The position numbers and the translations under genes are program-made. Shown in pieces: positions 11,252-24,085 of a stretch of 64,000 nt of DNA. Source of the stretch: Neocallimastix lanati (nom. inval.) (taxonomy: Eukaryota > Neocallimastigomycota > Neocallimastigomycetes > Neocallimastigales > Neocallimastigaceae); contig JACVTC010000017.1 of NCBI GenBank assembly GCA_016946835.1, positions 662,001-726,000 of the forward strand, read 5' to 3'. Within the stretch, counting starts at the first letter, position 1, and the number at the start of each line of letters is the position of its first letter. The notes below the pieces were generated by a model that searched no databases, was not told the DNA's origin, and saw only the letters and a list, made by a program, of their open reading frames with translations.

Positions 11252-13218
11252 ATGAAACTTTACAAATTATTTTTATATTTGTTTTTTAATTTATATTTTA
11301 TTTTATTTTTATGATTTTTTATAATTTTATATTACATGTTTTTTTTTTAAAAATTTATAAAATTAGTATAATTGTTTTAAAAATTTAAAAATTATGGTAT
11401 ATTATTAAAAAAAAAAAAAAAAATTATTCAATTAAAAATATAAATTTATAATATTATATTATTATCATTATATATAATATCATTCATTCCTATTTCTACT
11501 TTGATAAATATTTTTTTTTTTTTTTTTTTCATTTTGTTATTTATAATAACTTACATTGATTTATAATTATTAATAATAAATGTTCAAAATTTTTATTTTT
11601 ACTGTTCTTTTTTTTTTTTTTTTTTATTTTTTTTTATTTTTTTCTACAAGATTTATAATTTTTTAATTAATGATATAGATAGTATATATAATATAAATAT
11701 GACCCTTAAATAATTTACCACCAGTCACCATGAACCTTCATAGCATTGGCAACCTTAAGGAAACCAGTAATATTGGCTCCTTGAACAAGTGATGGAAGAG
11801 CTGAAACTGCAGCATCAGCCTTGTTAGCTGAGCTTTTAACGGTAGCACCTAAATCTTCACGAGTGTAAGTAGCAGAGTTATCAACAGATTCATTGAAAAT
11901 GTTGGTCATAATGTTGTTTAATTCTTCATCAACACGAGCTGGAGCCCAAGTCATACGTTGTGAATTTTGGGCCATTTCAAGAGCAGAAACAGCAACACCA
12001 CCAGCATTAGAAGCCTTACCTGGAGCATACCAAAATTGTCCTGTTGGCTTACCAGCCTTAACTGATTCATTGTAGGCACTACGAAGAGCTTCCATCTTTT
12101 GAACAGCGGTATCAGTAGATCCCATGTTAGAACCTTCAGCAATAAGGAAACATCCTGCCTTAACTAAAGCTTCAACATCATCTCCATCATTTTCGTTTTG
12201 AGTAGCACATGGAAGTGCAATATCAACCTTTGGAAGATGCTTCCATGGTCTTTCTCCTGGTAACCAGGTGAAACGACCATCTTCATTTGGAACTTCTTCA
12301 AGAGATCCCTTTCTAATCTTAAGGTCAGCAATGAACTTAAGATCATCACTATTGATTGGCTTAGATGGATCCTTAACAATGAGAGCACCACGAGAATCAG
12401 ATAAGGAAAGAACAACAGCTCCGAGTTGAATTAACTTTTCAGCTGCAAATTGGGCAACATTACCTGAACCTGAGACAGCAACGTACTTACCCTTAATGTC
12501 CTTACCCATGTAAGTAAGCATGTTTTGAACAAAGTAAATTAAACCGTAACCTGTAGCTTCTGGACGAATGAAGGAACCACTAAGACCAAAGCGAGTATCC
12601 TTACCAGTGAGGACACCAAAGTCACGCTTTTGTTGAAGACGCTTGTAGGCACCATATAAGAAACCAATTTCACGACCACCAACACCAATATCACCAGCTG
12701 GAACATCAATATCAGCTCCAATATGACGATGAAGTTCAGTCATGAAGGCTTGACAGAATCTTCTGATTTCATTATCAGACTTACCATGTGGATCGAAGTT
12801 GGAACCACCCTTACCACCACCAATTGGAAGACCAGTTAAAGCGTTCTTGAAGATTTGTTCAAAACCTAAGAACTTAAGAATGGAAAGGTTAACAGATGGA
12901 TGGAATCTTAAACCACCCTTGTATGGACCAATGGCAGAGTTGAATTGGACACGGTAACCACGGTTAACTTGAGCGTTACCTTGATCATCTTCCCAAGTGA
13001 CACGGAATTGAATAACTCTTTCTGGTTCAACAATAACTGGAATACATCTCTTAAGATCTGGATTCTTTTCAAAAACAGTAGATTCAGTTAAAGACTTGAG
13101 AATTTCATCACGAGCTTGTTCGAATTCTGGTTCAATACCGTGAGATAAATTAAATTCAGCCATGTTTTCAATTAATACTTATTAACAATTTATATATTAC
13201 TTAAAACTAATAATTAAT
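11252..13218 (-). repeat. Left arm of 2-kb inverted duplication
   Basis: The reverse complement matches 15548-17500 across the whole GDH coding region, 55 bp upstream of the ATG and about 450 bp downstream of the stop. The flanks differ by scattered substitutions and homopolymer length changes; a TCATAAAAAA motif is present three times in the right arm and twice here. The 13219-15547 spacer is not shared. Confidence 0.95.
11715..13163 (-). CDS. NADP-type glutamate dehydrogenase, copy 1
   Basis: Catalyses reductive amination of 2-oxoglutarate to glutamate, the main ammonium-assimilating step, probably in the cytosol. The 482-residue intronless protein matches the hexameric GDH family of about 450 residues. 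Visible motifs: [11 protein letters not shown] (Lys82), LPIGGGKGG with the catalytic Lys118, DVPAGDIG with the catalytic Asp158, and the nucleotide-binding SGSGNVAQ. The C-terminal part has an Ala/Ser-rich stretch before [12 protein letters not shown] that may explain the extra length. There is no targeting presequence. The protein is identical to that at 15603-17051. In the parts compared, the coding sequences differ at one synonymous site (Ala codon GCT here, GCC there; base 11811 against 16955). NADP specificity is inferred from family resemblance to bacterial GdhA and fungal Gdh1. Confidence 0.95.
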   Translation of the reverse strand: MAEFNLSHGIEPEFEQARDEILKSLTESTVFEKNPDLKRCIPVIVEPERVIQFRVTWEDDQGNAQVNRGYRVQFNSAIGPYKGGLRFHPSVNLSILKFLGFEQIFKNALTGLPIGGGKGGSNFDPHGKSDNEIRRFCQAFMTELHRHIGADIDVPAGDIGVGGREIGFLYGAYKRLQQKRDFGVLTGKDTRFGLSGSFIRPEATGYGLIYFVQNMLTYMGKDIKGKYVAVSGSGNVAQFAAEKLIQLGAVVLSLSDSRGALIVKDPSKPINSDDLKFIADLKIRKGSLEEVPNEDGRFTWLPGERPWKHLPKVDIALPCATQNENDGDDVEALVKAGCFLIAEGSNMGSTDTAVQKMEALRSAYNESVKAGKPTGQFWYAPGKASNAGGVAVSALEMAQNSQRMTWAPARVDEELNNIMTNIFNESVDNSATYTREDLGATVKSSANKADAAVSALPSLVQGANITGFLKVANAMKVHGDWW

Positions 13219-15547
13219 GGTATATTGCAAAAATCAATACTGATTGTTTTTAATTAAAATGCTTTAATTTAATAACGTATGTATAATTAGTGAAGTATCA
13301 AGAAACTAAACGAAATTCTTTCATTTTTATATTTTTTGAAAATAATATATATATTTATTAAATTAAAAAATCGATGAAATCAGTTACACAAAAAAAAAAA
13401 ATAAAATAAATAATTGATAGGAATAATTAATAAATTAAATGATACTATTTAATATATAACAATAATATATTAAAATATAATAAAAATAAAGAAAATATAA
13501 CATATGACATATTTAAAATTATCAAATTTATTTAATAAAAATTAAAAAATTAAAAAATTAAAAAAAAAAGATAATAATTATATATATAAAATAATTATAA
13601 TCAATTTATTTATTAAAATTTATTTAAAATAATAAACTTGATTAATAATAATTAATATAATTATTTCATTACTTTAAAAAAAAAAAATTATTTTTTTTAT
13701 TGAATTATAATAATATTTTATGAGAATTGTAGTGATAAAAATATTATATATATAATTCATAATATAAAATAATTATAATTATTTAATTATTTTATATTGA
13801 ACTAGTGAATATTCGATATTATTCATCAATTAACATTTAATAGATAAAATAAAGAAAATTAAACCATTAAAAGTTAAATCAGAAAAAAGCTAATTAAAAA
13901 CTAATTAATATATATATATGAAAGAAAAAAAAAAATACGAAATTAAATCAAGAAAATAAAACCAATAAATTTATGTATTTTTTTATGATCAGTAAATTTC
14001 TATGAATCAATAGTATATGAAAGATAAAAAAGTGAGATTACAAAAAAAAAAAAAAGAAAAAGAAAAAGAAGAAAAATAAAATAAAAAGTTAATATTCATT
14101 ATTTGGTAATGGTGGATTATTTTTTGATCAATTGATCAAATTATTATATTCATAATAAAATATAATTATTTTTTAATAATTTAAATTTATAAATGTATTA
14201 CTAAAATATATATTTTGGAAATGTCAAGAAGTAATTTTTATATTATATTTTAAATATGAAATTTGATTTTACATCTTTTATTTTTTATTTTTTATTGTTT
14301 TAATGATATGTATATATAGCATAATATTTTATTTTTTACTTCTATTATTAAAACATCTTTCAATAATAAAAAAAAGTAAAAGAATTTAACATATTTAATT
14401 ATTAATATATTTTTTATAATTACTAAAATGAAAATTCATTAAATACAAATTATATAACTTGTTCTTATATAATATTAAAGTTCAATGATATAATATAATA
14501 TTCATTTATTATAAATTAAGATTTATTATAATACTCAAAAAAAAATTTTTTTATTTTATTTTATTTTTAAAATTAGTTAATTAATAAATAATTATTTATT
14601 TATAAAAAAATTTAATTTTACTGAAATTTAATTTTATATATTAATATAATATATTTTTATATATGAATAATTTAATTTCTTTATCTTATCAATTTTTTTT
14701 TTTATCTTTAAAATTTTAAAATTGATAAAATAAGTCAAAAGATAAATTAAATGAAATATCAAAATATCTGATGATAGGAATAAAATATATAAAAAAAATA
14801 TTATCAAATATAAGTAAAAATTTATTTGATAATGGCTCGTTTTAGTATTAATTATTATTTTCAGTATTAATATTTATATATTATTATAATAAATAGTAAA
14901 TAATAAATATCTTTTTTTATCATTATAAATTATTTATTATTATTGTTACTTATTATTTTTAATTTCTATTTATTTATTTTCTAATTATAGTGGATAGATT
15001 GACATATTTATTTTGTATAATCTTTAAAAAAATTGCTTTATATGATTAATAATAATAAAATTGAATGGAATTATTTAATAATATTATTAATTTCATTTTT
15101 GCTAAGCATGATTTTAAGTACACTTTATTTATCGAAATTTAAAATTAAATGAATATTTAATAAGTAAATATATATTAATTTAATTAATATAAAAATTAAA
15201 TGAATAAATGAATAAATAAGAAACTAATTTCATCTTTTTATTTTGATAAGTTTATATTGTTTTAAAAAATTTTGAAAGATTTTATGAATATATTTTAGTA
15301 GTATTATAATATATTATTAACTATATACTCCATCCAATAAAATTAAATATAGTTTAAAAGATTTTTTATTTATAATATATATTTATAAAATTTATAATTA
15401 TTGTGTAACATAATCAATTTGTGATATTTACTTATAAATTAATGTTTAATTATAAATTATTTATAAATGATTCCATTGAAATAGAAAAAAAAAAACTATA
15501 AAAAGAAATAATTTTTCCCATCATTCATTAATCTTCACTACTTTTAA
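13219..15547. other. Divergent intergenic spacer between GDH copies
   Basis: AT-rich, no open frame of note. It must hold the promoters of both divergent GDH genes. Upstream homology between the two genes stops 55 bp before each ATG, so the core promoters differ. Confidence 0.7.
15497..15505 (+). promoter_or_regulatory. Candidate TATA box of GDH copy 2
   Basis: TATAAAAAG lies 98 bp upstream of the ATG at 15603, in a pocket with more C than the surroundings. The corresponding upstream position of copy 1 does not carry it. In DNA this AT-rich the assignment is weak. Confidence 0.35.
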
Positions 15548-17500
15548 ATTAATTATTAGTTTTAAGTAATATATAAATTGTTAATAAGTATAAATTAAAA
15601 ACATGGCTGAATTTAATTTATCTCACGGTATTGAACCAGAATTCGAACAAGCTCGTGATGAAATTCTCAAGTCTTTAACTGAATCTACTGTTTTTGAAAA
15701 GAATCCAGATCTTAAGAGATGTATTCCAGTTATTGTTGAACCAGAAAGAGTTATTCAATTCCGTGTCACTTGGGAAGATGATCAAGGTAACGCTCAAGTT
15801 AACCGTGGTTACCGTGTCCAATTCAACTCTGCCATTGGTCCATACAAGGGTGGTTTAAGATTCCATCCATCTGTTAACCTTTCCATTCTTAAGTTCTTAG
15901 GTTTTGAACAAATCTTCAAGAACGCTTTAACTGGTCTTCCAATTGGTGGTGGTAAGGGTGGTTCCAACTTCGATCCACATGGTAAGTCTGATAATGAAAT
16001 CAGAAGATTCTGTCAAGCCTTCATGACTGAACTTCATCGTCATATTGGAGCTGATATTGATGTTCCAGCTGGTGATATTGGTGTTGGTGGTCGTGAAATT
16101 GGTTTCTTATATGGTGCCTACAAGCGTCTTCAACAAAAGCGTGACTTTGGTGTCCTCACTGGTAAGGATACTCGCTTTGGTCTTAGTGGTTCCTTCATTC
16201 GTCCAGAAGCTACAGGTTACGGTTTAATTTACTTTGTTCAAAACATGCTTACTTACATGGGTAAGGACATTAAGGGTAAGTACGTTGCTGTCTCAGGTTC
16301 AGGTAATGTTGCCCAATTTGCAGCTGAAAAGTTAATTCAACTCGGAGCTGTTGTTCTTTCCTTATCTGATTCTCGTGGTGCTCTCATTGTTAAGGATCCA
16401 TCTAAGCCAATCAATAGTGATGATCTTAAGTTCATTGCTGACCTTAAGATTAGAAAGGGATCTCTTGAAGAAGTTCCAAATGAAGATGGTCGTTTCACCT
16501 GGTTACCAGGAGAAAGACCATGGAAGCATCTTCCAAAGGTTGATATTGCACTTCCATGTGCTACTCAAAACGAAAATGATGGAGATGATGTTGAAGCTTT
16601 AGTTAAGGCAGGATGTTTCCTTATTGCTGAAGGTTCTAACATGGGATCTACTGATACCGCTGTTCAAAAGATGGAAGCTCTTCGTAGTGCCTACAATGAA
16701 TCAGTTAAGGCTGGTAAGCCAACAGGACAATTTTGGTATGCTCCAGGTAAGGCTTCTAATGCTGGTGGTGTTGCTGTTTCTGCTCTTGAAATGGCCCAAA
16801 ATTCACAACGTATGACTTGGGCTCCAGCTCGTGTTGATGAAGAATTAAACAACATTATGACCAACATTTTCAATGAATCTGTTGATAACTCTGCTACTTA
16901 CACTCGTGAAGATTTAGGTGCTACCGTTAAAAGCTCAGCTAACAAGGCTGATGCCGCAGTTTCAGCTCTTCCATCACTTGTTCAAGGAGCCAATATTACT
17001 GGTTTCCTTAAGGTTGCCAATGCTATGAAGGTTCATGGTGACTGGTGGTAAATTATATAAGGGACATATTTATATTATATATACTATCTATATCATTAAT
17101 TAAAAAATTATAAATCTTGTAGAAAAAAAAAAAAAAAAGAACAGTAAAATAAAAATTTTGAACATTTATTATTAATAATTATAAATCAATGTGAGATATT
17201 ATAAATAACAAAAAGAAAAAGAAAAAAAAAATATTTATCAAAGTAGAAATAAAAATGAATAATATTATATAATGATAATAATATAATATTATAAATTTAT
17301 ATTTTTAATTGAGAAAAATAATATTTTTTATTTTTTTAATAATATACCATAATTTTTAAATTTTTTAAACAATTATACTAATTTTATAAATTTTTTAAAA
17401 AAAACATGTAATATAAAATCATAAAAAATCATAAAAAATCATAAAAATAAAATAAAATATAAATTAAAAAACAAATATAAAAATAATTTATAGATTTCAT
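15548..17500 (+). repeat. Right arm of 2-kb inverted duplication
   Basis: Partner of 11252-13218; the coding parts map by position (coordinate sum 28766) without gaps, and the non-coding parts align with small indels. Confidence 0.95.
15603..17051 (+). CDS. NADP-type glutamate dehydrogenase, copy 2
   Basis: Encodes the same 482-residue enzyme as the minus-strand copy, with all catalytic motifs intact (Lys82, Lys118, Asp158). Codon choice is strongly biased to AAG, CCA, GGT and C-ending codons, as in the ubiquitin-S27a gene in this window, which suggests high expression. The upstream sequence differs from copy 1 beyond 55 bp and includes a candidate TATA box, so the two genes may be regulated differently. 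The start is the first in-frame ATG and is shared by both copies. Confidence 0.95.
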   Translation: MAEFNLSHGIEPEFEQARDEILKSLTESTVFEKNPDLKRCIPVIVEPERVIQFRVTWEDDQGNAQVNRGYRVQFNSAIGPYKGGLRFHPSVNLSILKFLGFEQIFKNALTGLPIGGGKGGSNFDPHGKSDNEIRRFCQAFMTELHRHIGADIDVPAGDIGVGGREIGFLYGAYKRLQQKRDFGVLTGKDTRFGLSGSFIRPEATGYGLIYFVQNMLTYMGKDIKGKYVAVSGSGNVAQFAAEKLIQLGAVVLSLSDSRGALIVKDPSKPINSDDLKFIADLKIRKGSLEEVPNEDGRFTWLPGERPWKHLPKVDIALPCATQNENDGDDVEALVKAGCFLIAEGSNMGSTDTAVQKMEALRSAYNESVKAGKPTGQFWYAPGKASNAGGVAVSALEMAQNSQRMTWAPARVDEELNNIMTNIFNESVDNSATYTREDLGATVKSSANKADAAVSALPSLVQGANITGFLKVANAMKVHGDWW

Positions 17501-17939
17501 GAAATTATTAATATTTTTTAATTATATATATATATATATATATTAATTAAATGTTATTGTTATTATGCTATAGAATTTTAAATGCTATTAGAATTATGTT
17601 ATTAAATAATTGATGAATTCAATAAATATGAGGGAAAAATTATTCGAATTATGTTAAAATTTTAGGTATTATATTACTTTTTAACTAATAATAATAATAA
17701 TAATAATAATAAAAATGAGATTAAAAATATATATAATATATGTAAAAAAAATATATATCATTATCTATTAATTAAAGATTCATTTGAGGTTATTATTATT
17801 AATTGTATACATTACATCGATATTTATTTGACTTAATTTTACATTATATTTTATGTGATTAATTTAATTTTTTTTTTTATTAATTTTTATTATTTTTATT
17901 TTTCTTAAACTTATATACATTTTATTTTTATCTTTAAAT

Positions 17940-17970
<31 letters not shown>

Positions 17971-18652
17971 ATTTTTTTTAAATGTAATACCTAAAAATAT
18001 AATTATATATTTAATAAAGCAATACAAGTGCATTCTCTTCCCAGCAAAAAAAAAAAAAAAAAAAAAAAAATAAAAATATCAATAAATAAATATTTATATG
18101 TTTCCCCTCATGTTAAAAATATTGAGTATTCCAGAAGAGATTATCGTACAGGAGACTATCAGAGATAAGAATATTGGGTTCAGAATAATACCTGCTTCTA
18201 TTATAATTTATACTGTTAAATGTGAGAATCCTTGAAGTAATCTTCCAATTTATTCTTTTAATAGGTAAGTGTTTTGGTAATCATAAAAATAAATTTCAAA
18301 TAATCCATTTTATTATTATAGTTAACTCTTAGGATGAAGTAATTTTTCCATATTAATATAGTGTTTTTTAACAATTTCAAGAATAATTTTATTGAAATTT
18401 TATCTTTTTTACTTAAGTACTCCCATAGCCTACTTTCAATCCAAAATTCAAGGTCGTGAATGAAAATTAAAATATTTTTTTCATGGAATGTTTCAGACCT
18501 CTACATAGAGTTGATATTTCAAAATAAAAAAAACTAAATTGTATTAATAAGAAAATATTATTATAAAAATAAAATAAAAAAATTTAGTAAATGAAGTAAA
18601 TAAAAAAATAAAAAATAAAAATAAAGTCTTAGTTGTGGTCTTTTCTTTAGAG

Positions 18653-18694
<42 letters not shown>

Positions 18695-19320
18695 ATTTAT
18701 TTCACTCGTATTTGCCACCTAATGAAAAAAAAAATCAAATTGTTAGGGAATAGTTTTAAATATAAAATTTTTATATAAAATATAAATTTGAGTTTTAAGT
18801 TTTTTGGTTTTCTATTGATATATAAAAATACTTTACCATATAATTATTGGTGAAGAAATAAAAATATTAATTAAATTAAATCTAAATCTTTTTTTTTATA
18901 AAAAAAGCGTAATGGATATTAAATATCAAAAGAATATTAAAAAGTGCATAAGGCAGAACGAATCTATTCCTACAGGAATTTATAAAAAAAGTACAATAAT
19001 TACATAGTCATCCAAAAAAAATAATAATAATAAAATACATGATAAATATAACATTATAGTACTATAAATGAATGATTAATATATAAAGAAATAATAATTA
19101 CATGAAAAGAATGAAAATATGGAAAAAAAAAAAAAGATACATGAATGAAAAATGATATTATTTTTTAAAATTTTTTAAAATTAATTAATAACTTTAAAAA
19201 ATAATATCGATTACTAACAATAACAATAAGCTGTTTTACCAAAAACATTTATTGAGCGATGACTTGATATTTTACCAACACCTTCAGTATCAAGAGAATT
19301 AAGATGGTCTTCATTCATTG
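17501..19320. other. Intergenic with repeat remnants
   Basis: No intact gene. An AT dinucleotide run is at 18657-18691. Around 18090-18260 the plus strand has a short protein-like stretch (EYSRRDYRTGDYQR) broken by stops, possibly the upstream part of the LINE that follows. Confidence 0.5.
18010..18075 (+). repeat. Repeat family C tail, copy 1
   Basis: AATAAAG, then AAGTGCATTCTCTTCC and a run of about 25 A. It matches the tails at 44565-44640 (minus) and 61760-61862 (plus), and looks like the 3' end of a poly-A retroposon. Confidence 0.6.
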
Positions 19321-21148
19321 AACCCCATAAAGGGTGATACTCACCTCTGTATTAGTTGGAATATTAATGGTTGAAACTCTGAAAAAAAAGTAATGGATTT
19401 ACTCATTTTAATTCAATTTTTAATCCTATTTTTATATTGTATTTGTCTCTAAAAAGTTAGTAATAGTTCATTCCTAAATTCTTTCTTTTAATTCCTTTTC
19501 ATTTCTTAAATCATTTAGAATATTAATATATATTCTCAATAAATATACTTTCTTTTTTTGAGGTTTTTGATATTCATTAAGAAACATTTACATCCCCAGC
19601 AAAAAAATATATAGACTCTAAAGATAAGACGGAAAACTGCTTTTGCTAATTGGCTTAAGAGTAATTAGAATATCCCTTCCATTATTATTTTTGATTTCAA
19701 CATGATTAAAAAGCAACTTAAAGATTTTATTATTAGAATTTATCTTCAGTGGTTGGTTATGGATATTGTTGATCACTAGTATATCTGGTCTAATGGTGGA
19801 AAGAATTCTTGTATTGACTTTAAAGTAGTTAACTATAAATTAAGAGATTATCTGAATATTGCTTTTGTTTTACAATTTTTTTAATGATATCTCCGACTAT
19901 TTACCACTTATTCTTTAATTGTAAAAAAAGCATCTGATAGTTTTACTACCCCACTTCCTAGTAAGATAATTAAAGGGTCTAGTAGAATTTGTAAGGACAG
20001 GCATGAAGCAATTTTCTCTCATAATAAATTTACATGTTTACTGGATGAATTTAAATATTATGATAATCTGATCTCTAATACAATTGTAAAGAAACTTCTT
20101 GTTACAGCCAATGAAGTAAGTGATAAAATTCAAGCAAGAGTTCCTAAGAATGTGCAAGGTTCAACATTTCATTACCCTACTTACATTATGAAAGTTTTTT
20201 CATGAAAAGAATTTATTTTATAAAAGGATTAAAAATTTCAAACTTAGATGTGACTTATTTAATTTTCAAGAATTTATACGATCTTTCCAAAGAAAATAGG
20301 GTTCTTCCTGATTATATCATTAATATTAAGAGGAATATTAGGATAATTAGATTTAAAAATTTGATTCATTCCGTTGGTGATTTTTTCTTTAAAAATGACT
20401 CTCAACCTGATTGGTCTGGAATAAAGAAAATCTCCAAATCTTCTTTATCTCCTTCTCAATCACCTGTGTACATTAAAGATATAATAAGTAATATTTTAGT
20501 ATCTCAAAAAGATCAACTCAACCGTTTTGTTGAGTTGATACTTTGAAGAATTCGCTTACTTGTTTCTGATATAAACGGCTAAATCTTAATGAAAATTATT
20601 GAAATGAAATTCTTAGCAATTTTTCTTCTCCTCAGGAATCATAGAATATTAATTAACAATCTTAATGTTAGAAATTCACTCTACTGATCTTTCAATGAAA
20701 AATAACTAAGCACCTAATCCTGATAGTATATCCATAGATTTTTTTTTAAAGCATTGTTCAATTCTGGGAGTAGCACCTCTTCTTAGGATGATTCTAATTA
20801 AGAGGTTACTTATTCCTATTGGGCTAAATATGTATTTTTAATTTTTAATAAATTTTGGGATGGTGATTTCCTTGATGAATGAAATTCTGTTTCTTTTGTT
20901 TACATTCCTAAGAAAGGGAATCTTTCCTATTGTAATAATTACTGTGATATATATTTCATTCATCAATGTAAAATTAAATATTCTATCAAAAATTATCAAT
21001 AAAAGAATTTCGGACTATGCTTTTTCTCATGGAATTATTAAACTAGAATAGTTTAGTTATAGAAATAAAGAAAAATGTATCATTGTATTTGTCTTCATTG
21101 GTGAAATTTTGTAAAAGAAGGAAATTTAATAATCAATTTACTTTTCTT

Positions 21149-21198
<50 letters not shown>

Positions 21199-22050
21199 AA
21201 CTCAAGAAAGTTTATGATTCAGTTCCAATTTATTGTATATTTACATACCTTAATAACTTTGATATTCATGGTTGACGCTTTCAGTTCATTACAAATCTAT
21301 ACCTCATTTCGAAAACTCTTTCAAATTTTAATTGTAAACTTTTAAAAGAATTTCCAATACATTGTGATGTTCGCCAAGGGTGTCCTTTATCATTTATTTT
21401 ATTTAATACATTTATCAATAATTTATTTGATAAATACAAGAGATATGGTGTGAATACTGAAAGGAAAAAAGTGTTACAGTGACTTATTTGCTGATGATAT
21501 TGTCTTGTTCGCCCCTACTAAATCCTCTAAATCCTCTATTAAAAACCTTTTAAATAAAGCTCATGATTTAAGTGTCATAAAATAAAATGACCTTTGATAT
21601 CTGTAAATTTACTACACTTGTTATTAAATCAATGAACTTTATACCTTCAAGACATTATAAAAATAATATATTTAAACTTGAAATGAACCGTCTATCGAGC
21701 ATTAATCAGTATACATATCTTGGAACAACTTTCAATAAATCATTGGATTTAGAGCTTATTATTGTTAAGATGAACAGTAAAATAAATTATACGATTTAAA
21801 CTAGTATTCTATTCTCCTTTGTTCTTAATTCAGATCTTTACCATGCTCCTCTACTAGGATCAAATAAAAGGAATATCTAAAAAAGCTCAATCTACCTTTA
21901 ATCGAAGTTTTGTTTTAGAGTTTTGGGTTTAAAAATAAAACCTCCAATACTACTATTCATAATATGTCAAAGGAACCATTCATACCTCCTATCGCTAGTT
22001 TTTGTGCTGAGGCAATGATTTGATGCTTTAAAAAGTGGGAAAGAGTCTTC

Positions 22051-22538
22051 TTATATTATTTCTCAGCCATGTTGGTCCAGTCGGTTAGGACGATACAGGT
22101 CACTGTAGAGGGCGGGGTTCGAATCCTCGGCATGGCACCAAATAATCGGATGAGGTTTCTATCCTGGGATATCATGAGACCACACGTGATGTCCATAAGG
22201 CTTTCCCTCAGATGATTATTTCACCCAACCCTGATACTACGCTTTGAATTGAAGCATAGACCTTGATGATTGTAAAATTTCCAATCGCCAATGATTACAC
22301 CCACTAGGGAGGAGTTAATGGTTCCGTTCTGATGCTCGTGGTCATTAGAGATATATGTAGGAACGTTAGGAATGCATCTCCGGGCAGTGTGTAACGACGA
22401 TTGAGAGCGGCGAAGCTGATACAGTATGCCAATAACTCATCACCTTACAGTTAATTAATAACTGTATGGCCATATGGGAGATGGGTACCCATATGTGCAA
22501 GTCTATGTTTTTTGTTTTTTGTTTTATATTATTTCTCA
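22051..22538 (+). mobile_element. tRNA-derived SINE with 15-bp target duplication
   Basis: The body, 22066-22523 (458 bp), lies between perfect 15-bp direct repeats TTATATTATTTCTCA at 22051-22065 and 22524-22538. It opens with a tRNA-like head: 7-bp acceptor stem (GCCATGT with GCATGGC), a 4-bp D stem GTCC/GGAC, a perfect B-box GGTTCGAATCC, and discriminator A followed by CCA at 22138-22140. The tRNA-unrelated body is 380 bp and relatively GC-rich. The 3' end is (T)nG-rich. The second LINE copy has the uninterrupted sequence at the corresponding place. Pol III transcription from the A and B boxes is expected for the class. Confidence 0.9.
22066..22137 (+). promoter_or_regulatory. tRNA-like head of the SINE with internal pol III promoter
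   Basis: Length and acceptor, D and T arms match a tRNA, with a 7-nt TTCGAAT loop. The anticodon arm does not fold canonically (TACAG/CTGTA closes a 4-nt loop), so it is a SINE head rather than a working tRNA gene. A GTC triplet sits in that loop, hinting at a tRNA-Asp ancestor. Confidence 0.75.
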
Positions 22539-23199
22539 TTTAGCTAAAAAATATATCAACACCTTCACATTATTCATGAACGAAAAATGCACATAGATTA
22601 ACAATACGCAAACAGAATAATAAACTTCTTGGAGAAATACTGAAGCTTTTACAAAGAAAATGTTCATTCTTCAAGTACTCATTTGATTAGATCAATTAAA
22701 TACAAAGAAGTTTAAATTTGGTTTTTAATAAATTTATTCAACATCTATCACTAAAATATTCACAATTTTCTCTTTTCTTTCTTTTTTTTTTTTGGATTGT
22801 CCATGAGAAACCTTTGAACATTCCTGATGATAAAAAGGAAGGTTTTGATAATAATTACTGATTTTTTATGTACTGTGTCTCCTTCTTGGTAGAAATATAG
22901 TAATATGAAATCTTAAAGATCTGCTTGGGGGAAGAAGTGAAAGAAGGCATTTTATTAATGATATCTTTTTTAATTACTTTCAAGAGAAACTTCTTTCCCC
23001 GATTTCACATTTTGCGAGATTTTATGAATTCCTTATTAATGTTATGCCTATTATATTGAACAAAAATTAAATCAAGAACAACTTGTTCTTTAGAAACTTT
23101 ATCACTGACAGAATATATATTTTAAATAAATAACAACATTTGTCGCTTTAAAAAATATGATAATAGTGCATTATTTTTACATGCTTTTAGAACGATGAA

Positions 23200-23660
23200 A
23201 GTGAATCAAACAATGAAATTTTTTTTTTTTTCTTCTTTATTTTCAAAATCAGACAGGTTAACAATACAATTATTAATAATATTCTAATAATTAGTCATAA
23301 AGATATAAATTTTATTTTATTTTATATTTATTTTTATTTTTATTATTTTTATTTTTTTAATGAATATACTTAAAATTATTAAATAAAACTATTTCCTTTG
23401 GACTTAATCATAGTAAAATTAGTAAATATATATATTTTAATAAAATTATAAAATTATTACTTTAAAATAATTAAAAAAAAAAAAAAAAAAAAAAAAATAC
23501 ATTATATGTATGAATAAAATACTAAAATAAAATTTAACACGATAATTAAAATATAAAGTAAAGTATATAAATAAATACTTTTTTTTTTTTTTTTTTTATT
23601 TATTTATTTATTTGTATTCTTTTATTTTATTAATTTAATTATTATCAAAAAGAAAAACAA

Positions 23661-23698
<38 letters not shown>

Positions 23699-24050
23699 AA
23701 AACTTTTAAAAATAAAATTAAAAATTAATAAAAAAAGAAAAAAGAAAAAAAAAATTTTTTAAAATAATAGAAATATAAAAATAATTAAAATAAATAAATA
23801 TATATAAATATATATATATATATATATTTTATAATGGAAATACGTAAATTAAAAATTTTAAAATCAAAAATACTATATACATATTACATATTATATAATA
23901 ATTTTTTTTAATATAAAACTATCATAAAATAATTATAATTATAAAACTATATATACTACAATTTTTTTTTTATCATTAATAAAAAAGAATACAAAAAAAA
24001 CCAAAAAATCAAAAGAAATAATAATATATATATATATTTTTTTTTATTTT

Positions 24051-24084
<34 letters not shown>

Positions 24085-24085
24085 A
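23200..24085. other. AT-rich intergenic, RCC1 gene 3' side
   Basis: Homopolymer-rich DNA, including A-runs near 23472-23497 and 23665-23690 and T-runs near 23580 and 24055. No gene seen. Confidence 0.7.

Larger units (their letters stand above)
19325..23130 (+). mobile_element. Decayed non-LTR retrotransposon (LINE), copy 1
   Basis: Fragments in order: an endonuclease start (LCISWNING near 19345, typical of the AP-endonuclease domain), a long linker, the finger-region motif APNPDS (near 20710), reverse-transcriptase motif VRQGCPLS (near 21370), the FADD active-site motif (near 21490), YLGTTFNKSL (near 21715) and a C-terminal LGGRSERR segment (near 22930). Frameshifts and stops occur throughout, so it is dead. 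A run of 48 T interrupts the RT region at 21150-21197, where the copy at 43457-43466 has 10. A SINE sits inside at 22066-22523. The family resembles AP-endonuclease LINEs; clade not assigned. Confidence 0.85.

Noticed and set aside
11893-12721. Open frames overlapping the GDH genes in other frames (and their mirror at 16045-16873)
   Set aside because: They exist only because the codon bias of GDH keeps alternative frames open; no start context or family signal.
22066-22140. A functional tRNA gene
   Set aside because: D, T and acceptor arms fit, but the anticodon arm does not give a 7-nt loop, CCA is encoded, and the segment is the head of an element bounded by target duplications.
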